This document shows, piece by piece, positions 6,662-14,957 of a stretch of 15,278 nt of DNA. Numbering within the stretch: position 1 is the first letter of the stretch; every line of letters starts with the position of its first letter. The notes under the pieces were generated by a model, which saw only the letters and a program-made list of their open reading frames with translations, did not search any database and was not told where the DNA came from. The stretch spans positions 1 to 15,278 of the forward strand of contig CANHSD010000045.1 of the NCBI GenBank assembly GCA_947463105.1, read 5' to 3'. The position numbers and the translations under genes are program-made. Origin of the DNA: Chitinophagaceae bacterium (GTDB taxonomy: Bacteria > Bacteroidota > Bacteroidia > Chitinophagales > Chitinophagaceae).

Positions 6662-7828
6662 ATGAACAGAAAACTAAGAATGGGTATGGTTGGCGGCGGC
6701 AAAGATGCCTTCATCGGAGCCATTCACCGCCATGCTGCTGGAATGGACGGCCTCATTGAATTGGTCTGTGGCGCATTGAGCATCAACCCAGACATTGCCA
6801 AAGATTCAGGTGAGTCGCTTTTTTTGGCAGAAGACAGGATCTACCTCACGTTTGAGGAGATGATCACCAAAGAAAGCCAATTGCCAGCAGACCAGCGCAT
6901 GGATTTTTTGACCATTGTTACACCCAATTTTGCCCATTTCGCGCCGGCCAAAATGGCCATGGAGCATGGCTTTCATGTGGTCATCGAAAAGCCCATTGCC
7001 TTTACTTTGGAGGAGGCCCTGGAGTTAAAACGCATACAAGAGGCAACGGGTCGCATCCTTTGCCTTACCCATACCTATTCTGGATATCCCCTGGTTAAGC
7101 AGGCCAAGCAAATGGTGAAGGAAGGCAAGCTGGGCAATATCCGCAAGGTTTGGGTGGAATATCCACAGGGATGGCTGAGCAAGCTCACCGAGCGAGAAGG
7201 CAATGCCCAGGCGGCATGGCGCACGGATCCCAAGCGCAGCGGAAAAAGCGGTTGCATGGGAGACATTGGAACACATGCGGCTCATTTGGCAGAATATATC
7301 ACAGGCCTGAAGATTACCCAGATCTGCGCAGACCTCAATGTGATGGTGGAAGGCAGGATGTTGGATGATGATGGCAATGTCTTGCTCAGGTTTGAAAACG
7401 GAGGGGCAGGAGTATTGATGGCCTCCCAGGTGGCTGCTGGTGAAGAGAATGCACTCAAGATCAGGGTTTATGGTGAAAAAGGCGGCATCGAATGGGCCCA
7501 ACACGAGCCCAATACCATGCTGGTGAAATGGCTGGATCAACCCACACAGATCTACAGGGCAGGCGGCAATTATGCCGACAGGCTTTCCTCTTTTGCAGTC
7601 CATAATTCCAGGACCCCAGGAGGACATCCGGAAGGTTATCTGGAGGCTTTCGCCAACATTTACAGGAATTTTTCATTGACCCTGGGAGCGCATATTGATG
7701 GAACAACGCCAACGGCTGAAATGCTCGATTTCCCTGGTGTTGAGGATGGTATCCGCGGCATGGCCTTTATTGACAACGTGGTGCTTTCTTCCCAGTCATC
7801 AGAAAAATGGACTCCACACACGGTATAA
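6662..7828 (+). CDS. Gfo/Idh/MocA family NAD(P)-dependent dehydrogenase
   Basis: A 388-residue oxidoreductase with an N-terminal Rossmann fold (GMVGGGKDAFIGAIHR, residues 8-23), the family's EKP motif at 109-111, and the catalytic-region helix GDIGTHAAHLAEYITG at 200-215, where Asp201 and His205 are candidate catalytic residues. The C-terminal beta-sheet domain is complete. Family members oxidise or reduce sugar hydroxyls with a bound or free nicotinamide cofactor; several act at the C3 position of glycosides, as in the ThuB branch. No signal peptide is seen, so it acts in the cytoplasm. It is the first gene of a four-gene operon; the sugar isomerase gene follows after 14 bases. It may process the keto-sugar imported by the MFS permease, which is inferred from context. 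Confidence 0.92.
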   Translation: MNRKLRMGMVGGGKDAFIGAIHRHAAGMDGLIELVCGALSINPDIAKDSGESLFLAEDRIYLTFEEMITKESQLPADQRMDFLTIVTPNFAHFAPAKMAMEHGFHVVIEKPIAFTLEEALELKRIQEATGRILCLTHTYSGYPLVKQAKQMVKEGKLGNIRKVWVEYPQGWLSKLTEREGNAQAAWRTDPKRSGKSGCMGDIGTHAAHLAEYITGLKITQICADLNVMVEGRMLDDDGNVLLRFENGGAGVLMASQVAAGEENALKIRVYGEKGGIEWAQHEPNTMLVKWLDQPTQIYRAGGNYADRLSSFAVHNSRTPGGHPEGYLEAFANIYRNFSLTLGAHIDGTTPTAEMLDFPGVEDGIRGMAFIDNVVLSSQSSEKWTPHTV

Positions 7829-7842
7829 TTAAAATAAAGAGA

Positions 7843-8895
7843 ATGAAAACGATAAAAGGTCCCGGAATATTCCTTGCCCAGTTCATGGGAGATAAGGCCC
7901 CCTTCAATGACCTGTCAACCATCTGCAAATGGGCGGCTGACCTGGGTTTTGTGGGTGTTCAACTTCCCACCTGGGATCCAAGGTGCATTGATTTGCAGAA
8001 AGCCGCTGAAAGCAAGACCTATGCCGATGAGGTGAAAGGAATTGTGGAGGCAGCAGGCCTGCAGATCACAGAATTGTCAACCCATCTGCAAGGTCAGTTG
8101 GTGGCAGTTCACCCTGCCTATGACGAATTATTTGATGGGTTTGCTCCTGAAAACGTGCGCGGCAACAGCAAGGCCAGAACAGCCTGGGCTGTTGAACAGC
8201 TCAAATACGCCGCCAAGGCATCAGCGAATCTTGGATTGAATGCCCATGCTACTTTCAGTGGAGCCCTGCTCTGGCATACCGTCTATCCCTGGCCACAAAG
8301 GCCAGCAGGTTTGGTAGAAACAGGATTCACCGAACTGGCCAAGCGATGGACGCCCATCCTGGATGTATTCGACGAGAACGGGGTTGATCTCTGTTATGAA
8401 ATTCATCCCGGAGAAGACCTGCACGATGGCATTTCCTATGAAATGTTCCTCGAAAAAACCAACAACCACAAAAGGGCTTGCTTGCTTTATGATCCAAGCC
8501 ACTTCGTGTTGCAGTGTCTTGATTACCTCAGCTATATCGACCACTACCACGAGCGTATCAAAATGTTCCATGTGAAGGATGCAGAATTCAATCCTTCGGG
8601 AAAGCAGGGCGTATATGGCGGCTACCAGAATTGGGTGGACCGTGCCGGAAGGTTCCGTTCTTTGGGCGATGGACAGGTTGATTTTTCTGCCATCTTTAGC
8701 AAGCTCACTGCATACGATTACAGCGGTTGGGCCGTTATGGAATGGGAATGCGCCATCAAACATCCTGAGGATGGGGCAAAAGAAGGTGCTGTATTCATCA
8801 AAGACAAGATCATCAGGGTTACAGAAAAAGCATTTGATGATTTTGCAGGAACCGGCAGCAACGAGGAGCTGAACAAGAGAATTTTAGGCATTTGA
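7843..8895 (+). CDS. Cytoplasmic sugar isomerase/epimerase TIM barrel
   Basis: A 350-residue protein of the xylose-isomerase-like TIM barrel superfamily. Likely metal ligands and catalytic acids are Glu186 with His188 (YEIHPGED), Asp217 with His220 (LLYDPSHF), His243 with Asp246 (FHVKDAEF), and Glu300/Glu302 (MEWEC). The start is the ATG at 7843 (MKTIKGPGIF), preceded by an A/G-rich stretch; an in-frame ATG at 7807 overlaps the end of the previous gene and adds 12 unlikely residues. It lacks a signal peptide, unlike the other two TIM-barrel proteins in the window, so it should act in the cytoplasm next to the Gfo/Idh/MocA enzyme, probably on a keto-sugar. It is longer than typical hydroxypyruvate isomerases because of an insertion around residues 246-280. 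The exact reaction is unknown. Confidence 0.9.
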   Translation: MKTIKGPGIFLAQFMGDKAPFNDLSTICKWAADLGFVGVQLPTWDPRCIDLQKAAESKTYADEVKGIVEAAGLQITELSTHLQGQLVAVHPAYDELFDGFAPENVRGNSKARTAWAVEQLKYAAKASANLGLNAHATFSGALLWHTVYPWPQRPAGLVETGFTELAKRWTPILDVFDENGVDLCYEIHPGEDLHDGISYEMFLEKTNNHKRACLLYDPSHFVLQCLDYLSYIDHYHERIKMFHVKDAEFNPSGKQGVYGGYQNWVDRAGRFRSLGDGQVDFSAIFSKLTAYDYSGWAVMEWECAIKHPEDGAKEGAVFIKDKIIRVTEKAFDDFAGTGSNEELNKRILGI

Positions 8896-8927
8896 TAATT
8901 TTCATGATAACAAAACAACTACACAAA

Positions 8928-9368
8928 ATGAAAAAGGTACTGTTCACAATGGTAATCGCTGCAGGGATTTATGCCTGTGGCGGAAGAGAAGAAAAAACGG
9001 AAACAAAGCCCATCAGCAATGCAACAACTGAAGAGACTTCGGCTCCTGTAAAGGAAGAAGCAACAGCAAAAGCCGAGGAGCCTGCCAAGGAAGAGACGAA
9101 AGCCGTAGCAAAAAAAGATGGCAAGGCCCTTATTGCAGGCTCAGATTGCCGTACCTGTCACAAGGATGATGCAAAATTGATTGGACCCGCCTACCAGGAT
9201 GTGGCCAAGAAATATGAGAACAATGCTAAAAATGTAAAAATGCTGGCAGAAAAAGTACTTCAAGGCGGTCAGGGCAATTGGGGTGAAATCCCAATGGCAG
9301 GTCATCCTAACCTTAGTGTTGATGATGCCTCAGCAATGGTAGAGTATATCTTGTCAATGAAAAAATAA
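8928..9368 (+). CDS. Cytochrome c lipoprotein (single haem)
   Basis: A 146-residue protein. Residues 1-16 form a lipoprotein signal ending in IYAC, with Cys17 as probable lipid anchor. Residues 20-65 are a flexible Glu/Lys/Ala-rich linker. The C-terminal domain is a small class I cytochrome c: CRTCH (74-78) binds the haem and Met123 (IPMAGHP) is the likely sixth ligand. The ATG at 8928 is chosen because the signal peptide starts there; a TTG at 8892 in the same frame is less likely. It is probably periplasm-facing or on a membrane surface and could accept electrons from the GMC dehydrogenase or the sugar dehydrogenase domain encoded downstream. Its haem domain is strikingly similar to the internal one of the 1128-residue fusion, with the same 49-residue spacing from the first Cys to Met. 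It is the third gene of the operon. Confidence 0.92.
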   Translation: MKKVLFTMVIAAGIYACGGREEKTETKPISNATTEETSAPVKEEATAKAEEPAKEETKAVAKKDGKALIAGSDCRTCHKDDAKLIGPAYQDVAKKYENNAKNVKMLAEKVLQGGQGNWGEIPMAGHPNLSVDDASAMVEYILSMKK

Positions 9369-9373
9369 CAACA

Positions 9374-10090
9374 ATGAAATCCCTTTTAACGATTGCCTTT
9401 GCTGCCCTGTTGCTTTCAGCAACACCCACTACTGACGGACCCAAGCCGGAGAACAATGCCAAAAAAGGCTGGAAAAAGCTTTTTGACGGAAAGACAAAGA
9501 ACGGATGGCATATTTACAACAATGATGCAACCGGAGAATTATGGAAAGTAGAAGATGGTGTGCTGTATTGCGATGTAGATAAGAATAAGAAACCAGGTCT
9601 TAAAAGGGGTGGAGACCTTACAACCGACCTTGAATACGAAAACTATCACCTCAGTTTGGAGTGGAAAATTTCAGAAGGCGGTAACAGCGGAATCATCTTT
9701 GGTGTGCATGAAGACCCTAAATTCAAGTCCTCTTACGCTACCGGAATGGAAATGCAGGTGTTGGACAATGAAAAAGCCGGTGATGCCAAAAACCCAAGGC
9801 ACAGGGCTGGTGATTTGTATGACCTGATCAAGTGCAACAGGGAAACCGTGAAACCCGCCATGGAGTGGAACCACGCTGAAGTCATTTATGTGAACAAATC
9901 ACTCACACTAAAACTTAATGGAGAAACCGTTGTAACCACAACCGTTGGCGACGATCAATTCAACCAGCTGGTTGCAGGGTCTAAGTTCAAGAACTGGCCT
10001 GGATTTGCCAAGTACAGCAAAGGAAAAATTTCATTGCAGGACCATGGTAATCTTGTATGGTTCAGGAACATCAAGATCAAACAACTGTAA
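9374..10090 (+). CDS. DUF1080 protein, putative 3-keto-disaccharide hydrolase
   Basis: A 238-residue secreted protein of the DUF1080 family, a concanavalin-like jelly-roll fold. A hydrophobic signal peptide covers about the first 16 residues (MKSLLTIAFAALLLSA). Family hallmarks are the GWKKLFDGKT...GWH opening (near residues 32-45), the EWKISEGGNSGIIFGV block (near 96-111), the EMQVLDNE segment (near 126-133), the WNHAEVIYVNK stretch, and the C-terminal ISLQDHG-x-VWFRNI. Members have been linked to cleavage of 3-keto-glycosides, fitting the dehydrogenases in this cluster; binding without catalysis is an alternative. It is the last gene of the operon, five bases after the cytochrome stop, and a strong terminator follows. 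It probably acts in the periplasm. Confidence 0.92.
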   Translation: MKSLLTIAFAALLLSATPTTDGPKPENNAKKGWKKLFDGKTKNGWHIYNNDATGELWKVEDGVLYCDVDKNKKPGLKRGGDLTTDLEYENYHLSLEWKISEGGNSGIIFGVHEDPKFKSSYATGMEMQVLDNEKAGDAKNPRHRAGDLYDLIKCNRETVKPAMEWNHAEVIYVNKSLTLKLNGETVVTTTVGDDQFNQLVAGSKFKNWPGFAKYSKGKISLQDHGNLVWFRNIKIKQL

Positions 10091-10112
10091 AACCGCATCA
10101 CTCAATTTTTCT

Positions 10113-10143
10113 AAAACGCCGCATGAACCATGTGGCGTTTTTT
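10113..10143 (+). terminator. Rho-independent terminator after the DUF1080 gene
   Basis: AAAACGCCGCATG (10113-10125) pairs with CATGTGGCGTTTT (10129-10141), including one G-T pair, around an AAC loop, and runs into further Ts. It separates the four-gene operon from the following fusion gene, which must then have its own promoter in 10144-10201. Confidence 0.92.
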
Positions 10144-10201
10144 ATTTCGCCGGATTAATCGTTAAATTTATACCTCTTATATACTTTATAACTTGACCAT
10201 T

Positions 10202-13200
10202 ATGAGAAGAGTCTTATTGTTATTGTTGTTGAATTGCTGTTTGATTGTTGTCGCCAATGCACAATCCAGGGTTTTGGTATTTTCAAAGACCTCAGGCTTC
10301 AGGCATGGATCCATTGGCGTTGGAAAAACAGCCATCATGCAATTGGGAAAAGAAAACGGATTTGCGGTTGATACCACCGAAGATGCCCAAGTATTCAAGG
10401 AAGAGAACCTGAAGAAATACCAGGCTGTTGTTTTTCTGAACACAACCGGCGATGCACTTAATCCAAAACAACAGGCTGTCTTTGAAAGGTTCATCCAATC
10501 GGGTGGAGGATACATGGGTATTCATGCGGCAAGCGATTGTGAATACAATTGGCCCTGGTATGGGAAATTGGTTGGTGCCTATTTTAAGAACCACCCCAAA
10601 CAACAGAATGCAAAACTGATTGTACACGACAGGACCCATATCAGCACATCACACCTTCCTGCGATTTGGGAGCGTTATGATGAGTGGTACAACTTCAAGG
10701 TGGTGCCAGGAAAAGAAGTGAATATCTTGATCAGCATTGATGAAAAATCATACGAAGGCGGTCAAAATGGAGAGAGCCATCCCATGGCATGGTACCACGA
10801 CTTTGATGGCGGAAGGGCTTACTACACTGAGTTTGGTCATACCAACGAATCTTTTGCTGATCCCCTTTTTCTGAAGCATATACTGGGTGGCATCAAGTAT
10901 GCGATCGGCAATAACACAAAGAAGGATTATACCAAGGCAAAGTCTATGCTCGTGCCAGACGAAGACCGTTTCACCAAGAATGTTTTGGCAGGGGGCGTTT
11001 TTGATGAGCCAACCGAAATGGCCATCCTTCCCAATTTTGATATCCTCGTTACACAAAGAAAAGGCGAGGTAATGCATTACAGCAATACCACAAAGAAAGT
11101 AACGCAGGTTGCCAAATTTGATCTTTATTCCAAGTCTGGTGTTCAGGGCATCAATGCAGAAGAAGGACTTATTGGCATCACCGCCGATCCTGACTTTGCG
11201 AAAAACAACTATATCTACATGTTCTATGCCACAAACGATACCGCGGCCAACAGGTTGTCCCGTTTCGTTTTCAAGGATGGCAAACTCGACTTAAAAAGCG
11301 AAAAAAAGGTATTGGATGTTGCTTCACAAAGAAAGATCTGTTGCCATACCGGAGGTTCATTGACATTCGGCCCTGATGGAAACCTGTTTATTTCCACCGG
11401 TGATAATACAACCCCTTTCAACCAACCCAATTCAAAATACATCCTGGATGGTTTTGGCGCAATGGACAACAGGGAAGGATTTGAGCAATTTGATGGAAGA
11501 AGGGGGTCGAGCAATACCAATGACCTGAGGGGTAAGGTTTTGCGCATTAAGGTAAACCCAGACGCCTCCTATTCTATTCCTGAAGGAAATCTTTTTCCTC
11601 CAGGCACACCCAAGACAAGACCAGAAATCTATGCCATGGGTACGAGAAATCCCTACCGGATATCTGTTGACAGAAAAACGGGTTTTTTGTATTGGGGTGA
11701 TGTTGGTCCTGATGCAGGAAATGATAAGCCAGACGAAAAAGGACCAAGAGGATATGATGAGTTGAACCAGGCGCGCAAGGCAGGTTATTTTGGTTATCCC
11801 CTGTTCATTGGCAACAACTATCCATACCGCCAGTTCAACTATGAAACAGGCGAAGTGGGTGAATTCTTCGACCCTAAAAAACCCATGAACTTCTCCAAAA
11901 ACAATACTGGTTTACAGGAATTGCCTCCGGTAAGTCCTGCCTTCATCTGGTATCCGTATGCGGCCTCATCTGAATTTCCAGAAGTGGGCACTGGAGGAAG
12001 AAATGCCATGGCAGGCCCGGTTTATTATTCCGAGTTCTATCCCAAGGCTACAAGATATCCTGACTACTTCAACGGGAAGCTCTTGTTCTACGAATGGATC
12101 AGGGGTTGGATGAAAATGGTGACCATGGATGCAGAAGGCAATTATCAACAAATGGAGCCTTTCATGGAATCTACTAAGTTCAAAAGTGCTATTGATGTTG
12201 AGGTTGGCCCTGATGGAAGGTTCTATGTACTTGAATACGGTTCAGGATGGTTCAGCAAAAACCCAGATGCTGCGATATCAAGAATTGATTACAATGGAGG
12301 CAACAGGGCTCCCAAGGCAAAAATCAATGTGCCTAAACTTTCAGGCAGCATTCCATTTACCGTCAAAGCAGATGCCCTTGGCTCAGTCGATGTAGACAAT
12401 GATGCCTTGACTTACGTTTGGCATTTTGGAGCTTCCGTTCGTCCACCAGCAAGCACCCCCAACGCCTCATTCACCTTCACCAAAGCGGGCGAATATGCCA
12501 TCTATGTTGAAGTGAAAGACGCAAAGGGAGGTGTTACCAGGAGCGAAGTAATAAAGGTTTACGCAGGAAACGAAGCACCTGAAGTAAGTGTAACATTGGA
12601 TGCCGGAAACAAATTTTATTTTCCTGGTCAGCCAGTACCTTATACAGTCAATGTGAAAGACAAGGAAGATGGTTCTACAGATAAAGTGGATAAAAAATCG
12701 ATTTATGTAAAAGTTGATTACCTGAACGGACCAGACAAAGCACAGGTGGTTGGACACCAGGTGATGACTTCGATCATGGAAGGAAAGAGCCTGGCGGCAA
12801 CCCTTGATTGCAAGGCCTGCCATAAAGAAGCAGAGAAGTCTGTAGGACCATCCTATAAAATGGTTGCAGAGAAATATGAAGGGGATGCAAAGGCAAGGGC
12901 CTACCTCACCAATAAAATCATCAAAGGCGGAAGCGGTGTTTGGGGCGAAGTGGCCATGGCCGCCCATCCAGACCTGAAACCAGAAGAGGCAGGAATGATT
13001 GTTGATTGGGTATTGAGCCTGAACAAAAAAGAGACTCCTTCCCTTCCTTCAAAGGGAACCATCACACCCTCAGAAAATGACATGGGTACCGGCAACCTGA
13101 TGTTGATCACAGCCACTTATACAGACAAGGGCGGCGCAGGAATCAAGCCTTTGAGTGCGGTGGGTTCTGTTTCACTCAAAAGTGCATTGGTGAACATGCC

Positions 13201-13588
13201 AAGCAACAGTGGGAATTTAAGGGTTGAAATAAAGGACTGGAACAAACACCGTGCTGCATTTCTGAACATCAGCCAGGGCAACAATGGATGGTTGGAGTTT
13301 TCAAATATTGATTTGGAAAGCATTGGCACCATTGAATTCGGGTATGGCATTCCCGCACAACTGATCAAGGGCTACCAGATCAGCCTGCACCAGGATAGCC
13401 CCAATGGACCCAAGATTGCATCGCTCAAATTGGAAAACCATTCAAGCACCATGTTCAGCACGAAAGAACTTCAGTTGCAAAACGTGGTGCCGGGCGAAAG
13501 AAAACTCTACATGAAAGTTGAGCGAATGGACATAAAGGAAACGAACAGGCTGGCCATCATCTCGATGAAGCTGGTTCCCAAAAAATAA
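10202..13588 (+). CDS. Secreted ThuA / PQQ-type sugar dehydrogenase / PKD / cytochrome c fusion
   Basis: A 1128-residue multidomain protein. A Sec signal peptide (MRRVLLLLLLNCC..., cleavage near ANA-Q at residue 20) leads into a ThuA-like domain (about 23-235; class I amidotransferase fold). A PQQ-dependent glucose/sorbosone dehydrogenase beta-propeller follows (about 256-695), with CCHTGG at 380-385, where His382 matches the catalytic-His region of the family. Next come a PKD domain (about 701-785) and an Ig-like segment (about 786-850). A cytochrome c domain has CKACH at 870-874 and Met919 as probable ligand. The C-terminal beta-rich domain (about 955-1128) resembles a carbohydrate-binding module. 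The fused haem would take electrons from sugar oxidation. The ATG at 10202 is preferred to a TTG three codons upstream, as it starts the signal peptide. The gene is flanked by terminators, so it is probably monocistronic. Substrate unknown. Confidence 0.92.
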   Translation: MRRVLLLLLLNCCLIVVANAQSRVLVFSKTSGFRHGSIGVGKTAIMQLGKENGFAVDTTEDAQVFKEENLKKYQAVVFLNTTGDALNPKQQAVFERFIQSGGGYMGIHAASDCEYNWPWYGKLVGAYFKNHPKQQNAKLIVHDRTHISTSHLPAIWERYDEWYNFKVVPGKEVNILISIDEKSYEGGQNGESHPMAWYHDFDGGRAYYTEFGHTNESFADPLFLKHILGGIKYAIGNNTKKDYTKAKSMLVPDEDRFTKNVLAGGVFDEPTEMAILPNFDILVTQRKGEVMHYSNTTKKVTQVAKFDLYSKSGVQGINAEEGLIGITADPDFAKNNYIYMFYATNDTAANRLSRFVFKDGKLDLKSEKKVLDVASQRKICCHTGGSLTFGPDGNLFISTGDNTTPFNQPNSKYILDGFGAMDNREGFEQFDGRRGSSNTNDLRGKVLRIKVNPDASYSIPEGNLFPPGTPKTRPEIYAMGTRNPYRISVDRKTGFLYWGDVGPDAGNDKPDEKGPRGYDELNQARKAGYFGYPLFIGNNYPYRQFNYETGEVGEFFDPKKPMNFSKNNTGLQELPPVSPAFIWYPYAASSEFPEVGTGGRNAMAGPVYYSEFYPKATRYPDYFNGKLLFYEWIRGWMKMVTMDAEGNYQQMEPFMESTKFKSAIDVEVGPDGRFYVLEYGSGWFSKNPDAAISRIDYNGGNRAPKAKINVPKLSGSIPFTVKADALGSVDVDNDALTYVWHFGASVRPPASTPNASFTFTKAGEYAIYVEVKDAKGGVTRSEVIKVYAGNEAPEVSVTLDAGNKFYFPGQPVPYTVNVKDKEDGSTDKVDKKSIYVKVDYLNGPDKAQVVGHQVMTSIMEGKSLAATLDCKACHKEAEKSVGPSYKMVAEKYEGDAKARAYLTNKIIKGGSGVWGEVAMAAHPDLKPEEAGMIVDWVLSLNKKETPSLPSKGTITPSENDMGTGNLMLITATYTDKGGAGIKPLSAVGSVSLKSALVNMPSNSGNLRVEIKDWNKHRAAFLNISQGNNGWLEFSNIDLESIGTIEFGYGIPAQLIKGYQISLHQDSPNGPKIASLKLENHSSTMFSTKELQLQNVVPGERKLYMKVERMDIKETNRLAIISMKLVPKK

Positions 13589-13603
13589 TACATGCATCAC
13601 TAT

Positions 13604-13639
13604 AAAAAAGCCGGAGTTGAATCAGCTCCGGCTTTTTTT
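13604..13639. terminator. Bidirectional terminator between convergent genes
   Basis: AAAAAAGCCGGAG (13604-13616) pairs perfectly with CTCCGGCTTTTTT (13626-13638) around a nine-base loop. A-runs on the left and T-runs on the right make it work for both the plus-strand fusion gene and the minus-strand TMEM220-like gene, whose stop codon (13624-13622) lies in the loop. Confidence 0.93.
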
Positions 13640-13996
13640 ATTGGCGACAATATTGATGGTGATAACAATTGAAATGATCAGCAGTCCGCCGAACTCTCTT
13701 GATTGCTCGATCCAGGGCTTTGTTGCTTTCATGCTCTGGACAAGGCTTTCGGCCTCATGTTCATTGAACCAAGACATTACGCCATCTCTTGCCAGCAGTA
13801 ACTTCAACCCAAAGAATAAGCAAAAAATCAGCGTACCAATATGGGCAAAGGCATCATATTTACCTCTTGCATCAAGAAAGCAAACAAGGGCAACATAGCC
13901 ATAAATAGGAATCCATAAATAAGGATCGGGATCATTGATTTGCAACAATGCAAAAACAACAAAAAGTCCGGAAAAAATATAATTGAAAGTTTTCAT
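13622..13996 (-). CDS. TMEM220-like four-helix membrane protein
   Basis: A 124-residue membrane protein with four hydrophobic segments, near residues 4-20, 28-42, 51-68 and 103-119. The QINDPDPYLWIPIY motif (near residues 20-33) is the signature of the TMEM220 family, conserved from bacteria to vertebrates and of unknown function. I chose the ATG at 13996 (MKTFNYIF): the longer frame from 14074 would add 26 unrelated residues and overlap the previous gene. With this start it begins two bases after the stop of the upstream TIM-barrel gene, so the two are translationally close and co-transcribed. It ends inside the shared terminator. Its role in the sugar pathway, if any, is unknown. Confidence 0.82.
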   Translation of the reverse strand: MKTFNYIFSGLFVVFALLQINDPDPYLWIPIYGYVALVCFLDARGKYDAFAHIGTLIFCLFFGLKLLLARDGVMSWFNEHEAESLVQSMKATKPWIEQSREFGGLLIISIVITINIVANKKSRS

Positions 13997-13998
13997 CC

Positions 13999-14889
13999 TT
14001 AAAGGTTTTTCAGGAGGCTTGATTGTATGTAAGCGATGCTCTTTCGAATGCTGTCCAGGGGAGCACCAGGGCAAACATCCTGCTCAACAAAGAAATGTTT
14101 CATGCCAGCGGTTTTGGCGTGTTTGAAAATCTTTGCATAATCAATGACACCACTTCCCACTTCAGTAAAATTCTTATTGGGTGTATTGTCCATGTCTTTG
14201 ACATGCCAGAGGGCAACCCTTCTTTTGTGCTGTTTGAACAATGCTATGGGATCTTTGCCTGCTTTTGATACCCAGAACAGGTCCAGTTCAAACTTTACCA
14301 AGCTTGGGTCGGTTTCCTTGGCCAGGATGTCGAAAGGAATTTGTCCCTCCAGTTCCTGGAATTCAAAATCATGGTTGTGGTAGCAGAGCTGGATGCCTGC
14401 TTTTTTACAGATGGCGCCGGCTTTGTTCAGGTCAGCAGCAATTTTTTTATAGTCTGCAATCGAGGTTCTTTCTTCTGGCATCAGAAAGGCAATCGCCATA
14501 TAGTTTTGTCCAATGGCTTTGGCATCGGCTACTGCTTTTTCCCATCCAAACAAAACGGTTCCAGGGTTTTGCTTGTTGCCGAAATTACCATAGAGATAAT
14601 GACCAGATGGGGCAACAAGACCATATTCATCCAATACTTTTTTGTATTCGGAGGCTTCCATCCCAAAGAATTTGCCGTTGTATCCGAAGTTCTCCACTTC
14701 ACCAAATCCCATGGCTGCAATTTGTTTGAGGGTTCCTTTAGGGTCTTTGGCCATGTCATCCCGAACCGTATAGAGTTGAACGCCAATTTTTTTGTCTTTT
14801 ACCCCCCCGAGTGCCAGTGCATCGTTGATAAAAAATGAACCTGCCGCAACCCATGCCATTTGCTGAATAAAATCCCTTCTTGACGTCAT
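13999..14889 (-). CDS. Tat-exported sugar isomerase/epimerase TIM barrel
   Basis: A 296-residue xylose-isomerase-like TIM barrel. The N-terminus MTSRRDFIQQMAWVAAGSF is a textbook twin-arginine signal (SRRDFI followed by a hydrophobic stretch), so it is probably folded and exported by Tat. Candidate active-site residues are His171/His173 with Glu176 (YHNHDFEF), Glu201/Asp203 (KFELDLFW), His229 with Asp232 (WHVKDMD) and Glu269 (FFVEQD). This belongs to the branch often annotated as sugar phosphate isomerase/epimerase, although a periplasmic enzyme is unlikely to use a phosphorylated sugar; a keto-sugar is more plausible by context. It is 68 bases downstream of the MerC-domain gene and two bases before the TMEM220-like gene. 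Confidence 0.9.
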   Translation of the reverse strand: MTSRRDFIQQMAWVAAGSFFINDALALGGVKDKKIGVQLYTVRDDMAKDPKGTLKQIAAMGFGEVENFGYNGKFFGMEASEYKKVLDEYGLVAPSGHYLYGNFGNKQNPGTVLFGWEKAVADAKAIGQNYMAIAFLMPEERTSIADYKKIAADLNKAGAICKKAGIQLCYHNHDFEFQELEGQIPFDILAKETDPSLVKFELDLFWVSKAGKDPIALFKQHKRRVALWHVKDMDNTPNKNFTEVGSGVIDYAKIFKHAKTAGMKHFFVEQDVCPGAPLDSIRKSIAYIQSSLLKNL

Positions 14890-14957
14890 CCCTTAATTTT
14901 TATGGGTACAATTTACAGATTCATTTCTGAATTGCTGCATTGCGTTTAGCTGTATGA

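Noticed and set aside
7807..7842. Upstream ATG for the cytoplasmic TIM-barrel gene
   Set aside because: It overlaps the end of the Gfo/Idh/MocA gene and adds residues foreign to the family; the ATG at 7843 fits better.
8221..8763. 180-codon minus-strand frame opposite the cytoplasmic TIM-barrel gene
   Set aside because: The plus strand carries a clear enzyme family over the whole span; the reverse frame shows no domain and no upstream signals.
10144..10201. Promoter for the large fusion gene
   Set aside because: TACTTTAT at 10182-10189 partly resembles TAnnTTTG, but no TTG at a suitable distance was found. A promoter must be near because a terminator precedes, yet I cannot place it.
14881..14888. 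TGACGTCA palindrome at the start of the Tat TIM-barrel gene
   Set aside because: An eight-base palindrome within the first codons is common by chance and no bacterial regulator is implied.
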